From: Aphelocoma coerulescens
Taxonomy: Eukaryota; Chordata; Aves; Passeriformes; Corvidae
Reading direction: 5' to 3'
DNA length: 64,000 bases
Assembly (NCBI RefSeq): GCF_041296385.1
Contig: NC_091015.1
Span: 90,008,004 to 90,072,003, forward strand
Part shown: positions 33,912-46,765 of the stretch, piece after piece
Layout of the letters: each line of letters starts with the position of its first letter
Numbering within the stretch: the first letter of the stretch is position 1
The notes under the pieces: model-generated
The model's input: only the letters and a program-made list of their open reading frames with translations
Databases searched by the model: none
What the model was told of the DNA's origin: nothing
Position numbers and translations under genes: made by a program

Positions 33912-36900
33912 TTTTTCTTACAGAAGTGTGGATTATATTTTTTATCTGACCAAAAAGATTAACACACAGTTCTAGTTTTTCTTTTCTTAACCTATCCTGG
34001 TCTAATTCTAACAGTTGTAAGTCTTACACAAGTGTTACAAAGGTATTACACAGATTTGCGTGTACAGTTTCTATCAGCTCTTATTGTTTATGTGAACACT
34101 CTATCTAAAAAATGTGAGCAGTGTAATTCTATCTATATTTTGTCTAAAGTAAAGAAATTCTGTGAAAAGGTAACACTGCTGCAGTAAGAACTGTGTTTGG
34201 AGTCTCTGCTACAGCTTTTTAATGTTTAAGGCACTTCGCATATATTTCTACTAAAAGTTAAAAATCTGTATTTCTATTTCATTTTGGTGTGGCTTCATGT
34301 ATCCAAAGGTTTTAATTCAACCCCTGTGCTTTGGCTTCTCTCTGGGCCTGAGTCCAGAGGAGCTTTCACTCCAACACCATTAAACAGTTTTAATTTTTAA
34401 AAATTAATTTTAAATTTAAAAATTTTAATTTTTTAATTAAGCCTCAAGCCTAATTAAACATTTCTGGTTTCCTGATAACTTCTAAATTTTTGAGAGTATT
34501 GAAGGGTAAGAAATGCTGTGCCAACTTGTGTTCATGCTGGAAGTTGAGTGTTTCTACATAAACAAAGAGGCTTTGACTCAGGGGTTTTATTCCTCTTTCT
34601 TTGCATACAACATAGACAGCACTTTAGATGCTGACTATTTTTTTTCCAGTCCAAACATCCCCTATTGTATGTGTATCACTGAGGTAGGAATAGAGCCATA
34701 CAGTGATTACATTAACTTCTCCGAGATGAATTTGCAGGATGGCTGGTTTATGGTTATCACTGCACACTGACTTGCCTTAAAAAGCCAGAGAGCCAAGGTA
34801 ACGGCGGTTTTAAATATGTATTTTCAACCAGTAAAAAAGAAGATGATTAGTTTAAGATTCTAATGAAGGTATGGGCTCCTGCAAATGCAAAGCTAACATC
34901 CTACACAGTGGAGCCCTGCTGGGACAGAACCAGCCCTGGAAACATGTGCTGTGATAACTCAAAACATTTGTCATTCCATCACAGAGAGAAATTTTATATA
35001 GTAGACCTTCACTGTGAGTTAATGAACTGATTTAAGCTATCTAATCCTCACACAGGAAACATTCAGTTCTTGTACCTCAGTTCCAACAGAGTTAGCCTTC
35101 CCTGTCGTGTGGTAAACCTTAAGTCTGCAGGCAGCTTTTTGACCGCTAGACAGTGCTACCCCAATGACAAATGTCTTAATTTTCCCACACTGATTGATTT
35201 GAAAAGGTTTTCTTAAGCAACTTGATGGCAATAGTCTCACAGACACTTCTTCAGGTGCAAGACAGAGGTATACGAACATCTCTATATATACCCCAGAGGA
35301 TCTCTCCTCTCCCTAATCCGTTACAACTAAAAACCAACACTTATGATGATGATGCTGTCTTCCTACATATTTTCTGAAAACCATGGTATTGTATAGTATC
35401 AAAGGCATCTTTCTGAACAAATAAAACTGTTTCTTGTACATAGGAGATGGGAGAAAATGATGCTACCTACCTGAACCAAAACAACTGTAGCCATAGGTGA
35501 CTTAAGTGATTTTATTGCCATGTAGAACACATTAGAGATGGCTACAAATGACTGTTAAATAAATTAACATTGTGTCTTGGCAGGTTTGAACAGCAAATTT
35601 TCCAGCCTAGGGAAACAGAACAAAGGACTATCTTAATGTATGTGGACTCCATTAGGAAATCCCAAGATTTACCTCTTCTTCATACCTCTTCTTTAGAGAC
35701 CAGACATAAAGGAGTCAAAGTTACTTCCATTTACAGACATAAGAAAATAACCCATAATCAAATTGACAGCAATAACTTTTGAACATGTAACTGCATGATT
35801 TAAGTGGAGCTCGAAACCCTTGCTTATTAGATCATACCTGCACTGTCAGTCTCAGATACATTGAGCAGAAACAATTCCTTCACATTGCTCTCTTGGTCAT
35901 CTTAAGGAAGATCTTGCAATAGAAATATGGACAGCAGTAACTGCTGTATAGTGGTGACTGCTGACCTCACAAGATCAATCACCTCTGTCTTCCCAAGAAA
36001 GAGCAGCAGAGACAACATTTTAGAATTTGATTGAACAGTACACATTATTTCTAATATGAAGGTCAAAGATCAACTTCCCTAAAGAAATATGATAAAAATA
36101 TGCACTCTCCTCTCTGCAACAGAACCAGTGCACATCACTTGTCTTCCAAATCAAAGACAGATAAGCCAAGCACTCTCTTTCCATTGCAGTCACCTTCAGG
36201 GATTTCTCCTCTCATGTCACAGTTATGCAGGTAGCTGCCTAAAGGATAAATCACTGCAGTCCATATGAGGAATGAGGGGGAAAGCACTGCATCCTTATTT
36301 CCCTCAGTCTCGGCAACAAAAGAACGGGTGCCGAGACTTTATCAATTATTTATGCAGCTGCCATTACTTCTTCTGCTCTTTATTCCCCAGATTGAAATAC
36401 CTCTCTCTCTGGACCAAACTCCATCTTCAATTATTCATTCAATTGGGCATTTTTTTTTCTCTTGCTCATTTAAATTCTTTTTTGTTTGTTTGTTTGACTT
36501 GAACTGCTGGAACAGCAGCGATTTGTAGATTAGATAATACTGAGTTTGAAAGTTTGCCAAGAGCAATAGGCTGACCTGCAAAGTAAATCACCCAGACTTG
36601 GCAAGGAGGATGAGCAAGGACTATTGCAATACCTGCCATGGGCTTTGCATCATGTCATAACCATGCTAGCCTGATCCATTTGGACAGTGGCACCCATAAC
36701 AACTGGATAACTAGCACAACTGAAGTACCTGTGCAGTTTGCAGATTCAGAAGTTACAGTGACTTCTGTATATCTGTTGCAGCATATAAATCCCAGATAAT
36801 CACACAAGCAACAAGTAAACTACCCAAAGAAATGCACCAGTCATCTCCCAGTGCTAAGACTCCAGGCTAGAGTTCACACTTTCATATTCAGAAATTTCTT

Positions 36901-37774
36901 ATTTTGCTAAGAAATATAATTAAAACTAAATCAGCTTTTTTAAAACTAGCTCTACAAGCATGTCCTCATTTCCAACCTGTATTACATATGAAGGGTACTC
37001 TAAATCACCACAGAAGCTAAAGAAAATGAGAGAGAAGGATTTTAGTTTCATTTTAAGCCCATAAAATCTCCATATCTTCTTTAGAAATCTCTCTCTGAGT
37101 CTCCGAATTTAAAGTAAACCTGTTATGCTGTTAACACCTCAGAAACATCATTTATCCATCTTTTTTGAGGTTTTGCATGCTATCTTTAATGTAATGAAAG
37201 CATAATATTTTTTTTAAACTCTCAGGAAATAATTTCTCACTCTTCCTTTCCTGTTCTTCGCATGCAGCTTGAAAAATCTTGTTACTCATATACAACCATT
37301 TTGTCTCCTATTTCCACTAAATAAGACATTAAGACAACTAAATATAGAATGTGAAAGTTTTGAAATGAGAGAGAAAAGCACCAAGAAAGCTAATGTCTGT
37401 CATTACAAAAACAGCTGTTGTGCAATGGTAAATTATGGAGGTAACAGTGGTGACACCATGCCTAAGGCTGAATGAAGTAGCTGGCTTCAAAAGTGCGGAT
37501 TTTTTTACGTGAAATTCCGGAAAATTTAATATGCAAAATATAGGTAGGCTATCCTTCTTACTAACGAAAAAAATTTAAAAATGGAACCTCTCTGGAAGTC
37601 TCATTGTCTTAGAGATTTTCTTTAGTGGCAATTTTTTACCATGCTGGATAGCAAACAAGGCAAAATTTCTGTCTTCTGGTCTACTCTGCATCATCATACT
37701 GTACTAAGCAGGAGTAGTTTTCTTGTCCAACAGGGTCCTGTGGAAACATAATAGAAGAGCTTAAACTCTGTCTT
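33912..37774. other. AT-rich unique sequence, no gene seen
   Basis: It contains an AT-only patch (34388-34440) and a short TTTG repeat near 36480. Open frames reach only 70-90 codons and show no recognised domain. Confidence 0.45.
34388..34440. repeat. AT-only self-complementary patch
   Basis: More than 50 consecutive A/T bases made of TTTTAATT and AATTAAAA words, for example TTTTTAAAAATTAATTTTAA. It is capable of hairpin formation. Confidence 0.8.
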
Positions 37775-37996
37775 ATGCTAATGAATTGTACCTCAGCCTT
37801 AGACCCACTGCACCCTGCAAACATGCATTTTCCAATGCTAAACACTGAGATAAATTGGCCAGATAACACATATCAACACTCAGATGACACACAGCTTTTT
37901 GTTGACAGAGCATTACTGCTGCTCCCAGTGATTCAGTATTTGGAGAAGACCGAGTACAAGATGAGAGAAGGCTGGTTGAAACTGAAGCTGAGGTAG
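37775..37996 (+). pseudogene. Possible relic of an ancient LINE reverse transcriptase
   Basis: A 73-codon plus-strand frame contains YQHSDDTQLFVD at 37871. This closely resembles the catalytic 'YQYADDTQLY' box of L2/CR1-group LINE reverse transcriptases, differing mainly by Ala to Ser and Tyr to His. The residues after it, VIQYLEKTEYKMREGWLKLKLR, have the length and pattern of the following 'L..CL..V..WM..NKLKLNP' helix. About 50 residues upstream, CPTGSCGNI could correspond to the 'VPQGSVLSP' loop. The fragment ends at a stop and has no clean flanks. It is unlike the bird CR1 copies here, whose box reads FADD, so it would be an older family. A chance match is possible because only one motif is strong. 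Confidence 0.4.
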
Positions 37997-40900
37997 GTGA
38001 AATGATAGTCACACCATCAGCAGCCTTATTCTAAAAAAACATCCGCAGCTTCTAGCTTACAGCTGGAATAGATCACCCTTCCTTTCTGACTGCCATGAGC
38101 ATCTCCTGGGGAGAGAAAGGAGGGGGCCAGGGAGGAAGAAGTGCTGCTTGTGTAGAAGACAAAGTCTCTCATTCAGTCTGTTAAATAAATATCCAACACA
38201 AACCTCATCCGCAGTCCTTTGCTTTGTTTCTTCTATAAAACTGCATGTAGTAATTAAAAATAAATGGAAAAAGCCACACATAAAGCAATCCCCTGCGTTT
38301 CCACCTCAGCAAGTTGGGAAGAAAAGTCATGATAGATATGAGGTGCCATGGGAGAAGGTAACAAATGTGCAGGGCAACATGCACAGAATACAGAAGAACA
38401 AGAAAAATGAATTTAAATGCTCACTAAGTGGTCCACATTCAAATAAAATTATTTGAACCATTAATTCTACAACAAAGCAATGTCAGCCAGACATTAAATG
38501 CATAGGGACTTTTAGGTAAGTATTAATCTGTTGCAGAAAATAAATAAAGCCAAAACAGATAATATGTTTTAAATTAATATCTGTTAAATTGCTTCTACTT
38601 CATACAGGTTTTGTTCAAATATATTTGCCTTTAACTTGTATCCCAGAAAAATTTTTATAAATTTCAAGGTGTTATTAATATGTCTACTACTTTATGCTAA
38701 TAACCCATGTTACTAAAACTGCTTTACAAAAGATTCATTTGGAGCATCAGTACATATTAAAGGCCACAAACTGTGTAACTATTAGCCTCTCCCCCACATG
38801 GCTTGAAAAAGTATTAAAATAGACTCACTTCAAACACCAAAGCACAACAAGCCCCACATCGTCCTGACAGGACTGATGTATTTTGTGTCACTCTTTGATT
38901 ATAGCTTAAACACTAGATTAGCCACTATCACTTGGAAATTATTTTACTAAAGAGTTTTAAAGGTCTTCATCTAGTATCTTTCACCATCAGGTACTTCATG
39001 CAGTTGCATAGATAAAACATAAGCAAAATACAGTCCAACCTTAATGGATTACAGCAGCACTCAGCTCTCATAAATAAGGAGAGAGAAAAGACAGAAATAA
39101 TTCACTCTAAACCCTCAGTAGAACAGGGGGTGTTTCTGAAACTGCCAGTGAAGGCAAAGGGCTGTGACTGCAGTACATTCATTTAGTTTCACTTGACTGG
39201 GGATTCTGCCTTTTTCCCTTTTACTGAGGAAGCAGGAACTCATGCAGTAGCTTCTTGGAGCTGCTGAGCCCAAGGCCATCAGGAATAACAGATCTAGGTT
39301 CTCAATGTCTCAAGAAAAGCCTCCATCTAATTTTGAGACTTCTTCCACAGGCAGTGTATGACTGTTTGTACATCTCTCCCTCCTCAGTGAGTCAGAGCCA
39401 TGTCTACCCTACCAGAGCTTGAGAGTAGCTACTTATTTCAAGCTGCCACTTATGACAACTTCACACGTACATGGTGATGTGAATTAGGAAGGTTCTCCCT
39501 CTTCCCTGCTTTCCCCTCAGGCCGTAATTCCTTCCTACAGAGAGAGAAGGGTGTTGGATGGATCTAACATGCCCATGAAATACTGCTGCAGGCAGCACTT
39601 TAACTTCTGCATGCTCTGAGGGTGACCGATGAACATTTTAAATTCCATGTTGAGAACCCTTTGTACTAATTATGATGCTGTCAATTAACCATTGCTATGA
39701 CTTCAGTGTATACATGCTCAGGACCTATTCATCTGCAAGGACTTCAGTGCTGTGGTTTCAGCTGCCCATTAGGACAGCAGTTCCTTCAGAAAACCTCAAA
39801 AGACAGTCTCTTCTTCCCTTTTTAATTTCGTTCCGTAAATTTAATTCCAGTTATTATGTGCATTGACAATAGCCTTTCTATGCTGTTTGTTTATAAAAAG
39901 TGACATTACTCCCTTTGAAAAAACAGGAGGAGGAATCTGTGGAAATAAATGTGCTGTGGCAGGGGACCACTTTGGAGTAAGGCTCCTTCACACAGGGTGA
40001 GCAGCTGTACAAGGAGCTTGCTGAGGGACCAAGTCCTTCAGAACTGCAAACCACCAGCAGGAAGCAGCCTCTGTGTAAGGAAGTGATTAGGTATTTATAT
40101 CCTTCACTGTGGCCAGTAAACAGAATTAGTGTGACTTGGACCAAGTTTTAATTATACAGGAGCTTAATGATCTAAGCTGCTGTGGGAGGAGTGCGTGGGG
40201 GAAGAGAATGAAGGGTCAACAAAGTGCATCTGTCTGTTTTCTCTCCTTCCCTCTTCAGAAATGGCATTTACAAGGCTGCTTTTCTGGGGTTTTCAGGGTG
40301 TTTTTCCCCCTGCTTTTAGTCCAAGGGATATTAGATTCACAACTGGTTCCTGAAGAAGTGAAAAGCAAGGTGATGTTCAGTCATATTTCAAAGTATTACT
40401 CCTTACCAGCCTGTAAATCACTAGGCTTAAAACACCAGCAACCTCATCTCTCAACACACATCGTCAAACCTGCCAGACAGGTGAGAAAATCCTCTTTGAA
40501 TGGCACCTGTGAGCTGGCACACTCTGTGAGCTGACAAAGTTGCTCTGCTGCCTTGACCGACTGTCTCAGTGAAGATGCAGCACTGATGCTATTACTGGCT
40601 GCTCTAATTAGAGCTCTCAGGGAGATGGGTCAGTTCCTACCTGTCTGAAAGGAAACTAATCTCCTGCATACTTAACTTCAGGAACCGTAACACGATTACA
40701 TTTGACTCCTTATTTTTCCTACATCCTCACGAATTGCAATCAAACCGAGGCAAATTGAACTGAACATTACTGCTTCATTCCAGCTACCAGAAAAAGCTCT
40801 GAAAAATGTGCAGGTTCAGTCTGAACATTTTGATCCTTTCTGATTCTCTTTTGCATAGAGCGAACACTCCATGAAAATACCCAACACTTAGCTTGCCTAG

Positions 40901-41044
40901 GGATTCTCCCCAGTTCTGCTGCAGTTAGCATGGTAGAGAAATAAGAACACTTACACTATAAAATTCATAGTTTGCATTTCTAAATGCAGTTAAAGTCAAG
41001 GCCTTGGCTGGTCTTCCTAGGCAAATGGAGTACCTGTACAGGTT
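37997..41044. other. AT-rich unique sequence, no gene seen
   Basis: No repeat, RNA gene or credible coding frame was recognised. The 132-codon frame at 40136-40534 shows no domain. Confidence 0.45.
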
Positions 41045-41114
41045 CAGATCTTACAAAAGTTAATTTACAGGGATTTCATCAGATCTTACAAAAGTTAATT
41101 TACAGGGATTTCAT
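41045..41114. repeat. Perfect 35-bp tandem duplication
   Basis: Two identical 35-bp copies, 41045-41079 and 41080-41114, each starting CAGATCTTACAAAAGTTAAT and ending GGATTTCAT. No substitution separates them, so the duplication is recent or copy-number polymorphic. An assembly artefact is also possible. Confidence 0.95.
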
Positions 41115-41352
41115 TAGCCCCTGCCATTCATTTTTAGTCTGGAAATAAGTAAAGATAACTGGAATACATGCTAAAGTAGTTAAACTCAGAGACTCCTGTT
41201 TTCAGTCACAAATACTGATATTTCTCTTTTTTGTCTTCCAAGTGCTAATTGCTGTACCAGGTTCCAACGAGACTCCAAACTGACAGAATACACATTACTG
41301 TCATATACAAAAAATAATGCCACCACATTCAAAAAATAGGGCCCTTGCATGT

Positions 41353-41394
41353 ACTACTTGCACAAAAAAAAAAAAAAGCCTTTATGCAAGTAGT
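41353..41394. repeat. Perfect 10-bp inverted repeat around an A14 run
   Basis: ACTACTTGCA (41353-41362) and TGCAAGTAGT (41385-41394) are exact reverse complements. They flank 22 bases that include fourteen A (41364-41377). It could form a hairpin with an A-rich loop. No gene context gives it a role. Confidence 0.85.
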
Positions 41395-44300
41395 TTGCAG
41401 TGCCCCAGGAAAAAAGCAAAGGTGATCAACATCATAATGCCCATAGTGAAGCTGAAAAGCACCCTAACAATAAAGATGATCTGAAATGTGACTTTAAGCC
41501 AAACAAAGAACCTATTTTGTTTTACATGTGGACTGAGTATTGAGATAGCTCTAAACAGAAAGGTACAGCACAAAAAATTGCTGTTTACTGCCATCCTTTT
41601 TCATCAGTGGAGCTTATTATGATTCTGACTAATAAACCTCCTGTCAGCAGGGGTAAACCACTGTTTTGTCAGCTCAATTGCCACTCACCTGACCAGAGCA
41701 CAGTCCTGCAATCAATCAACCCTGTCAGGACAGAGGCACCAAGTTAACAGATGGAGTAGGATTTGAGTTGTATCAATTTGCCCCACGAATGCTCAATCAG
41801 AGAAATTTTGAAACAGAATTGAATTACCGTTCACCTGTGCCTGTGCTGAGAGGACACACACTTAAGTTCTTGCAAGCAATATGCAGAGCACAGATGTGTG
41901 GGCAAGGCATTGATGCATAGCTCAGGTAAAGGTTACACAGATTTAACAGCTGCAATTACAAAGCAGCTATTCAAGCAGTTACGTGCTCCTTACCCTCTGC
42001 TGAGTCTGCAGAACACAGCTGCATGGTTCCTACACCTCTATTGAAATCAATTTATCAAAGGAATGGTTTTCTCTTCAAAATGGCTGGTACTGGTATTCAG
42101 CCTAACGAGGAGTATCAGCCTATGTGGTTAAAGCAGCCTTAAAATGGAAGTTACCTTTTTAATGTAAAGAGATTGATAAGAAATCAAGCAGATAGTATTA
42201 TTCTGATAATCTATCTGATCATAATTTAAGGGATGATCAGATGGATTCAAGTGCCAAGAGAAGAAAAAGCTCAGGTTACCACACTTGAATACACAGTCCA
42301 TTACATCATCATCTGTGAGTCAGATACCATAGAAACCCAAGTCTTGTTCAGTGTGAACACTGTACTGTTTGGTACAGCAAAAAACCTGTTTCTCTATGCC
42401 TAAAGATAAAAAAATGAAATTTCTAAAATAAATAAGAGAGAGAATTTTATTCTGTAAGCAGCTATCTACCATTTTAAGCCAAAGTTTTGCAGTTTATCAT
42501 TCTGAACTAGACATCTTTTGCGATTAAATAGGCTTTCCTTTAGGCTATGCCATGGATAAATATAATTTGCAAATATGCTAAGTACTGTTTCTGCAGATTC
42601 CAATTTCTTCACAAACAGAAGGGAACATCACTTATTCACCTAGCATAACTGCCACACCAAGAAGTCATCCTTTAGATTTCAAGGAAAATAAAATTCTTTA
42701 AAAACCCACATGGTTTCATAAGGCACGGAGATGTACCTTCTCACAGACACTGTTATATATATTTACACAGAAACCATACAACAGAAAACAGTGTTGTCAG
42801 TTCCAAATGTCAGCTAATCCCATAACATAGCAGTAAAAAAAAGATCCAAAACTGATATTCTTGACTCCCTGACAAGCTCCTGTAAGCCCATGTGTTGCAT
42901 AGGGGTTATGTGCTATCTAACTCTGTTGTGCCTATCAATCACATGCATCGAGAACCAGGCATTTCAGGGTTTTCATTCTTGCATGTAACACCACTAGTGC
43001 AAATCTGGAGGGCAATGCTTCAACACAAAGAAGTCATCAATGTGTACATCTGGGATTTACTATATTTCATGACTCTCACTCAACTTCAGTGAACGACAGT
43101 TTAAAAGGTTGCAGTCCCATAGAAAAACACTACAATGAGAGAGCTAGAGAACTACAAAATGGATTGCTTCGTAACATGGAAAGAGTACTAATAGAAAATC
43201 CCAAAGTTAGTTACTTAACTCTACAATAGTAAGCAACACTTGACCAGTATTTCCAAAATATTGGTATGGAGTCAAAATGAAGGTTTTAACTAGTACATTT
43301 ATAAGGTTCTAGGCCTTCATTCAAATGGAAACAAAATGCACTGAACCTGTGTAAAACAAAACATATTTTTGTGCTCTGTGGCTTCGGGCTAGAATACTTC
43401 TACATGTACCCACTTCAGAGTCCAGCAGTGTGACTGGAACACAGCCAGCCTATTTTAAATGAAATTGAAACAACAGTTAGGAGGGGAGGAGAAAGAACTT
43501 ATTAAGCAGAAAACAGCATTGACCTACAAATAACTTTTTTTTAAACATGCAAATCTGTTCAAGATAGCAGAGTCACTCAGCTCTAAATGTTGAATAAGGA
43601 AGAAAAACCAAAGGCTATTTGAAGAGAGATCCTGCTACAATTATGCTATTTGCAATGAATTAGAATTATCTGTAGTACATAAGAAGATGGAAGAATTGGA
43701 AAATGCAACTATGCTTTCAGAATACCCATCAAAATTATTTTAGGCAGCATTTTTAACAGAAGAAATAGAGATTAAAAGCAGGCCAGTGTAAAGATTACCA
43801 ATTTTTTTGAAAATCATCCTTTATACGTGTTTTTCAGAATGAAGCAACTCTAATTTCAAGAGTTTTATTGTAACACTTCAAGCAAAACCTTTGGCTCTCC
43901 AGGACAATAAATGTGAGAGCATTAAGTACTTGACTTTCCTTTACAGAAACTATTCACCAAACTGAAAATTCACTCTTCGAAGCTGTTTGCTCTGAACAAC
44001 ACACAGATTACTTTAACTCTGTTAAGGCCACCTGACATTCAGGGCCAGATGCCCAGAGCATCAGGAAAAAAGAATGTTGCACAGGTTAAAACACAAAACA
44101 GAGAAAGAGGGTAGGATGAGAAACAGGACATCACTGGGAGCAGGGCTTGTTTCTGGAGAAGAAGCACCAAGTCAGATCATCTCGAGATAAAAGCCAGTAA
44201 AACAGACACAAGCAACCATTAAACCATGCATTGTCAGTGCCACTGCACACTCCTCACATTACACAGGATTCACAGAATCAGGGACATTGTCCTGCACATG

Positions 44301-46189
44301 AAGTGGTTACAGCACAGGCTTTTTCCATTACTTTTCTTTTAAGGTGAGGGAGGTCTGGAAACTACTAGAGTCAAATCAGGAGAACTGAAATCACCATGAG
44401 TACTACCCATATAGCATGGCTCTTTTGATGTCAGCAGAACAGTATTTTCCAGGGAGAGAGTTTCAGGTAGTTGGTCATTGGTGATAGTGCAGGATAGCAG
44501 GCTAATTACAGCACTATTTCTGCACAGCATCTTTCTGTCTCCTTGTAGAACCCTGTAATGAGAGACAGCTGGCACCATTTTTAAGGTGCCCAAGGTGAGA
44601 GAAGATAGCTGCTATGTACTGCCCCTACAAGCACAACAAATATCTCAGGGGCCGTGGAAACCATGGTTAAGAAAGGAACAGAGTAAATTTCCATAAGATT
44701 TCCTGTTTGGAGGATAAATGGCAATCTTACAATATTTTAAAGAGAGTTTCTTGAATCGCAATCCATGTTCTCAGCATGAATACCTGATTTTGACAATTAT
44801 ACTTTGAGAATTTCACAATACAAGGGAGAAAAAAATGAGAAGTTGGAAAAAAATGAACATGATATGTTGCCCAACTCATTGTCAATCAGGTACTGATCCA
44901 ACTGTACAGTCAACCCACTTGAAGTAATAAACTAGCAAAACTTCACAGATGAAAAAAATGAATCGTGTTTTAACACTTATCAGTATAGAAAAGAGACCAT
45001 TCTGACTTCCATTCAGGTAAAGAATCCAAACATTTGTGTAGGTTCTCCATTAATTTCAAGGGCATAAACTACCATGCAATACACACAGAAATACCTCACT
45101 GAATTGGAAACCTGACTCCTGACATACTGGTAAGATTTTTTTCTCTCCCCCAAGAGCTGCTCAGTACCTCTTCCTGCCATCTTTTTCCAACTCCACACTG
45201 CCTTTTTTATACCAATTCTATTATGAGTGCTTACTCACAGGTTTCTATCAGGCTCATGACTTTACAGCCTCCTGAATGCAGATATCAGCTGAAGTATGCG
45301 TGTATCAGTTAAACCCCAATGTTATTTTAAACTCATTGTACAGCTATTACTACACAATGATAAGTGGGTCAGCCAGCAAAAAGGTAAGAATATGCCACAT
45401 AGGGTTTCTCACAAAGCTGAAATTTTAAGAACAAAAAGAACCCATAAAACTGCTTAGGTCATATCTACAGAAATGTGAACTTGTTTACAGAAGGCTCTGA
45501 CCTGACTCATGGAGGGAACTTACCCATTAGTAAGCCCAGGTTTTTCCACTTCAGCTGCTCGCAACTCAACTTGCAGCGTCTTACCAAGAGAAATAGAAGT
45601 TTTGCCCATCCCCTCTGTGACCCACTGCAGCAGCATCTCAGGATCACATTTAGTGTCTTAGCATAGAAAACTCTCCCCTTCATTCTTGCCAGGATGTCTT
45701 TAGATACGGGAATCCAGGCTCTTCCTCTTTCCTTCCACCAGCTCACTCTAAGATGGCAGCAATTCTACTTTTTCCTCTGCACACACACCTCCCCCCTGAA
45801 TTTTAAGAGGTTCTTAAGAAACAAGAAATATCCAAACTGAACAAAAAGTTTGGCCTTTGCTCAGCTGGTGCTCTTCAGACTACAAAAATTTGTTTTCATA
45901 AGTCATCTTCAACTCATAATGGAACACCTTAACTATATCCGTTTTTTTCATACTTGTGATGTTCAAGAACTATGTTAGCAGAGCACAGAAAGGAGGCTTT
46001 AATGAAAATGCACCACAAAGATCTCTGAAATGTATCAGTTACTTGCCCATAGGAAGGAGGGCCTTTGTTAAGAATTCAGTTCATTAAAAGAATGTCATAC
46101 CTGTGCTGTTTTCATATACTGGTGTCTCCATTATGGAGGAAGGGGCACGTGGGATAACAATGCAAAAATGTGGATCCATTTCCTTTAAA
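41395..46189. other. AT-rich unique sequence, no gene seen
   Basis: Nearly five kilobases without a recognised repeat or gene. Open frames are under 90 codons. Conserved non-coding elements cannot be judged from one genome. Confidence 0.45.
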
Positions 46190-46765
46190 CATTTTGGGAT
46201 TCATTGCAGGATAGCCCTGGTCTGCCAGGGTCCTGAGGGCACTAACACCCCATAAAGAGCTGTGACCAGCCTCACCTGAGGCTGCTCCCCACCCTTGAAC
46301 CCAGGAGGTCTATTCAAGCTTAGCCCTGGGCCTTCACGCCTTGCCTGGGCCATGATAGAGGAGTGCTGCTCTCCACACCCATGTCTGGTCACTGAAGACC
46401 CTTAATTTAGGCTCTGACCCACAGACTGGTTTCCTGGCTCGACCTAAGCCTAGCCTTATTGCTATGGTTGTGCTGGCTGATCACTGCACCTACTCCTAAC
46501 CCTGACCTATGGATTGACTTCCTGACCTTCAATCTGCCTATGGCCATGATATTGTATCACGATCCGAACTCTTGGTATTACTTGGCCACCACCTACAGAT
46601 CTGTCCTGCCTGCGTAGTGTGGGTACTGGAGGGTAGGTGGGGACTAGTGAGGCCCTTGTGCTGCTACTCCAGGGATCATCCTCGACTTCCATCTCCCCAT
46701 CCCTTAGGGAGCAGCCGTGATCTCAACATGGTCTACGTGCACAACACAGTATGATCAATAGGTGC
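46190..46765. repeat. GC-richer block with imperfect internal repeats, unassigned
   Basis: The block stands out in composition. It includes an imperfect direct repeat about 80 bases apart: CTCTGACCCACAGACTGG..TTCCTGGCTCGACC near 46411 against CCTGACCTATGGATTGAC..TTCCTGACCTTC near 46502. It ends near GGTCTACGTGCACAAC at 46728. No LTR ends, AATAAA or coding domain was found. It could be a decayed LTR or a minisatellite-like repeat. Confidence 0.35.

Noticed and set aside
41045..41114. Direct repeats as a CRISPR-like array
   Set aside because: There are only two copies with no spacer, and the genome is vertebrate.
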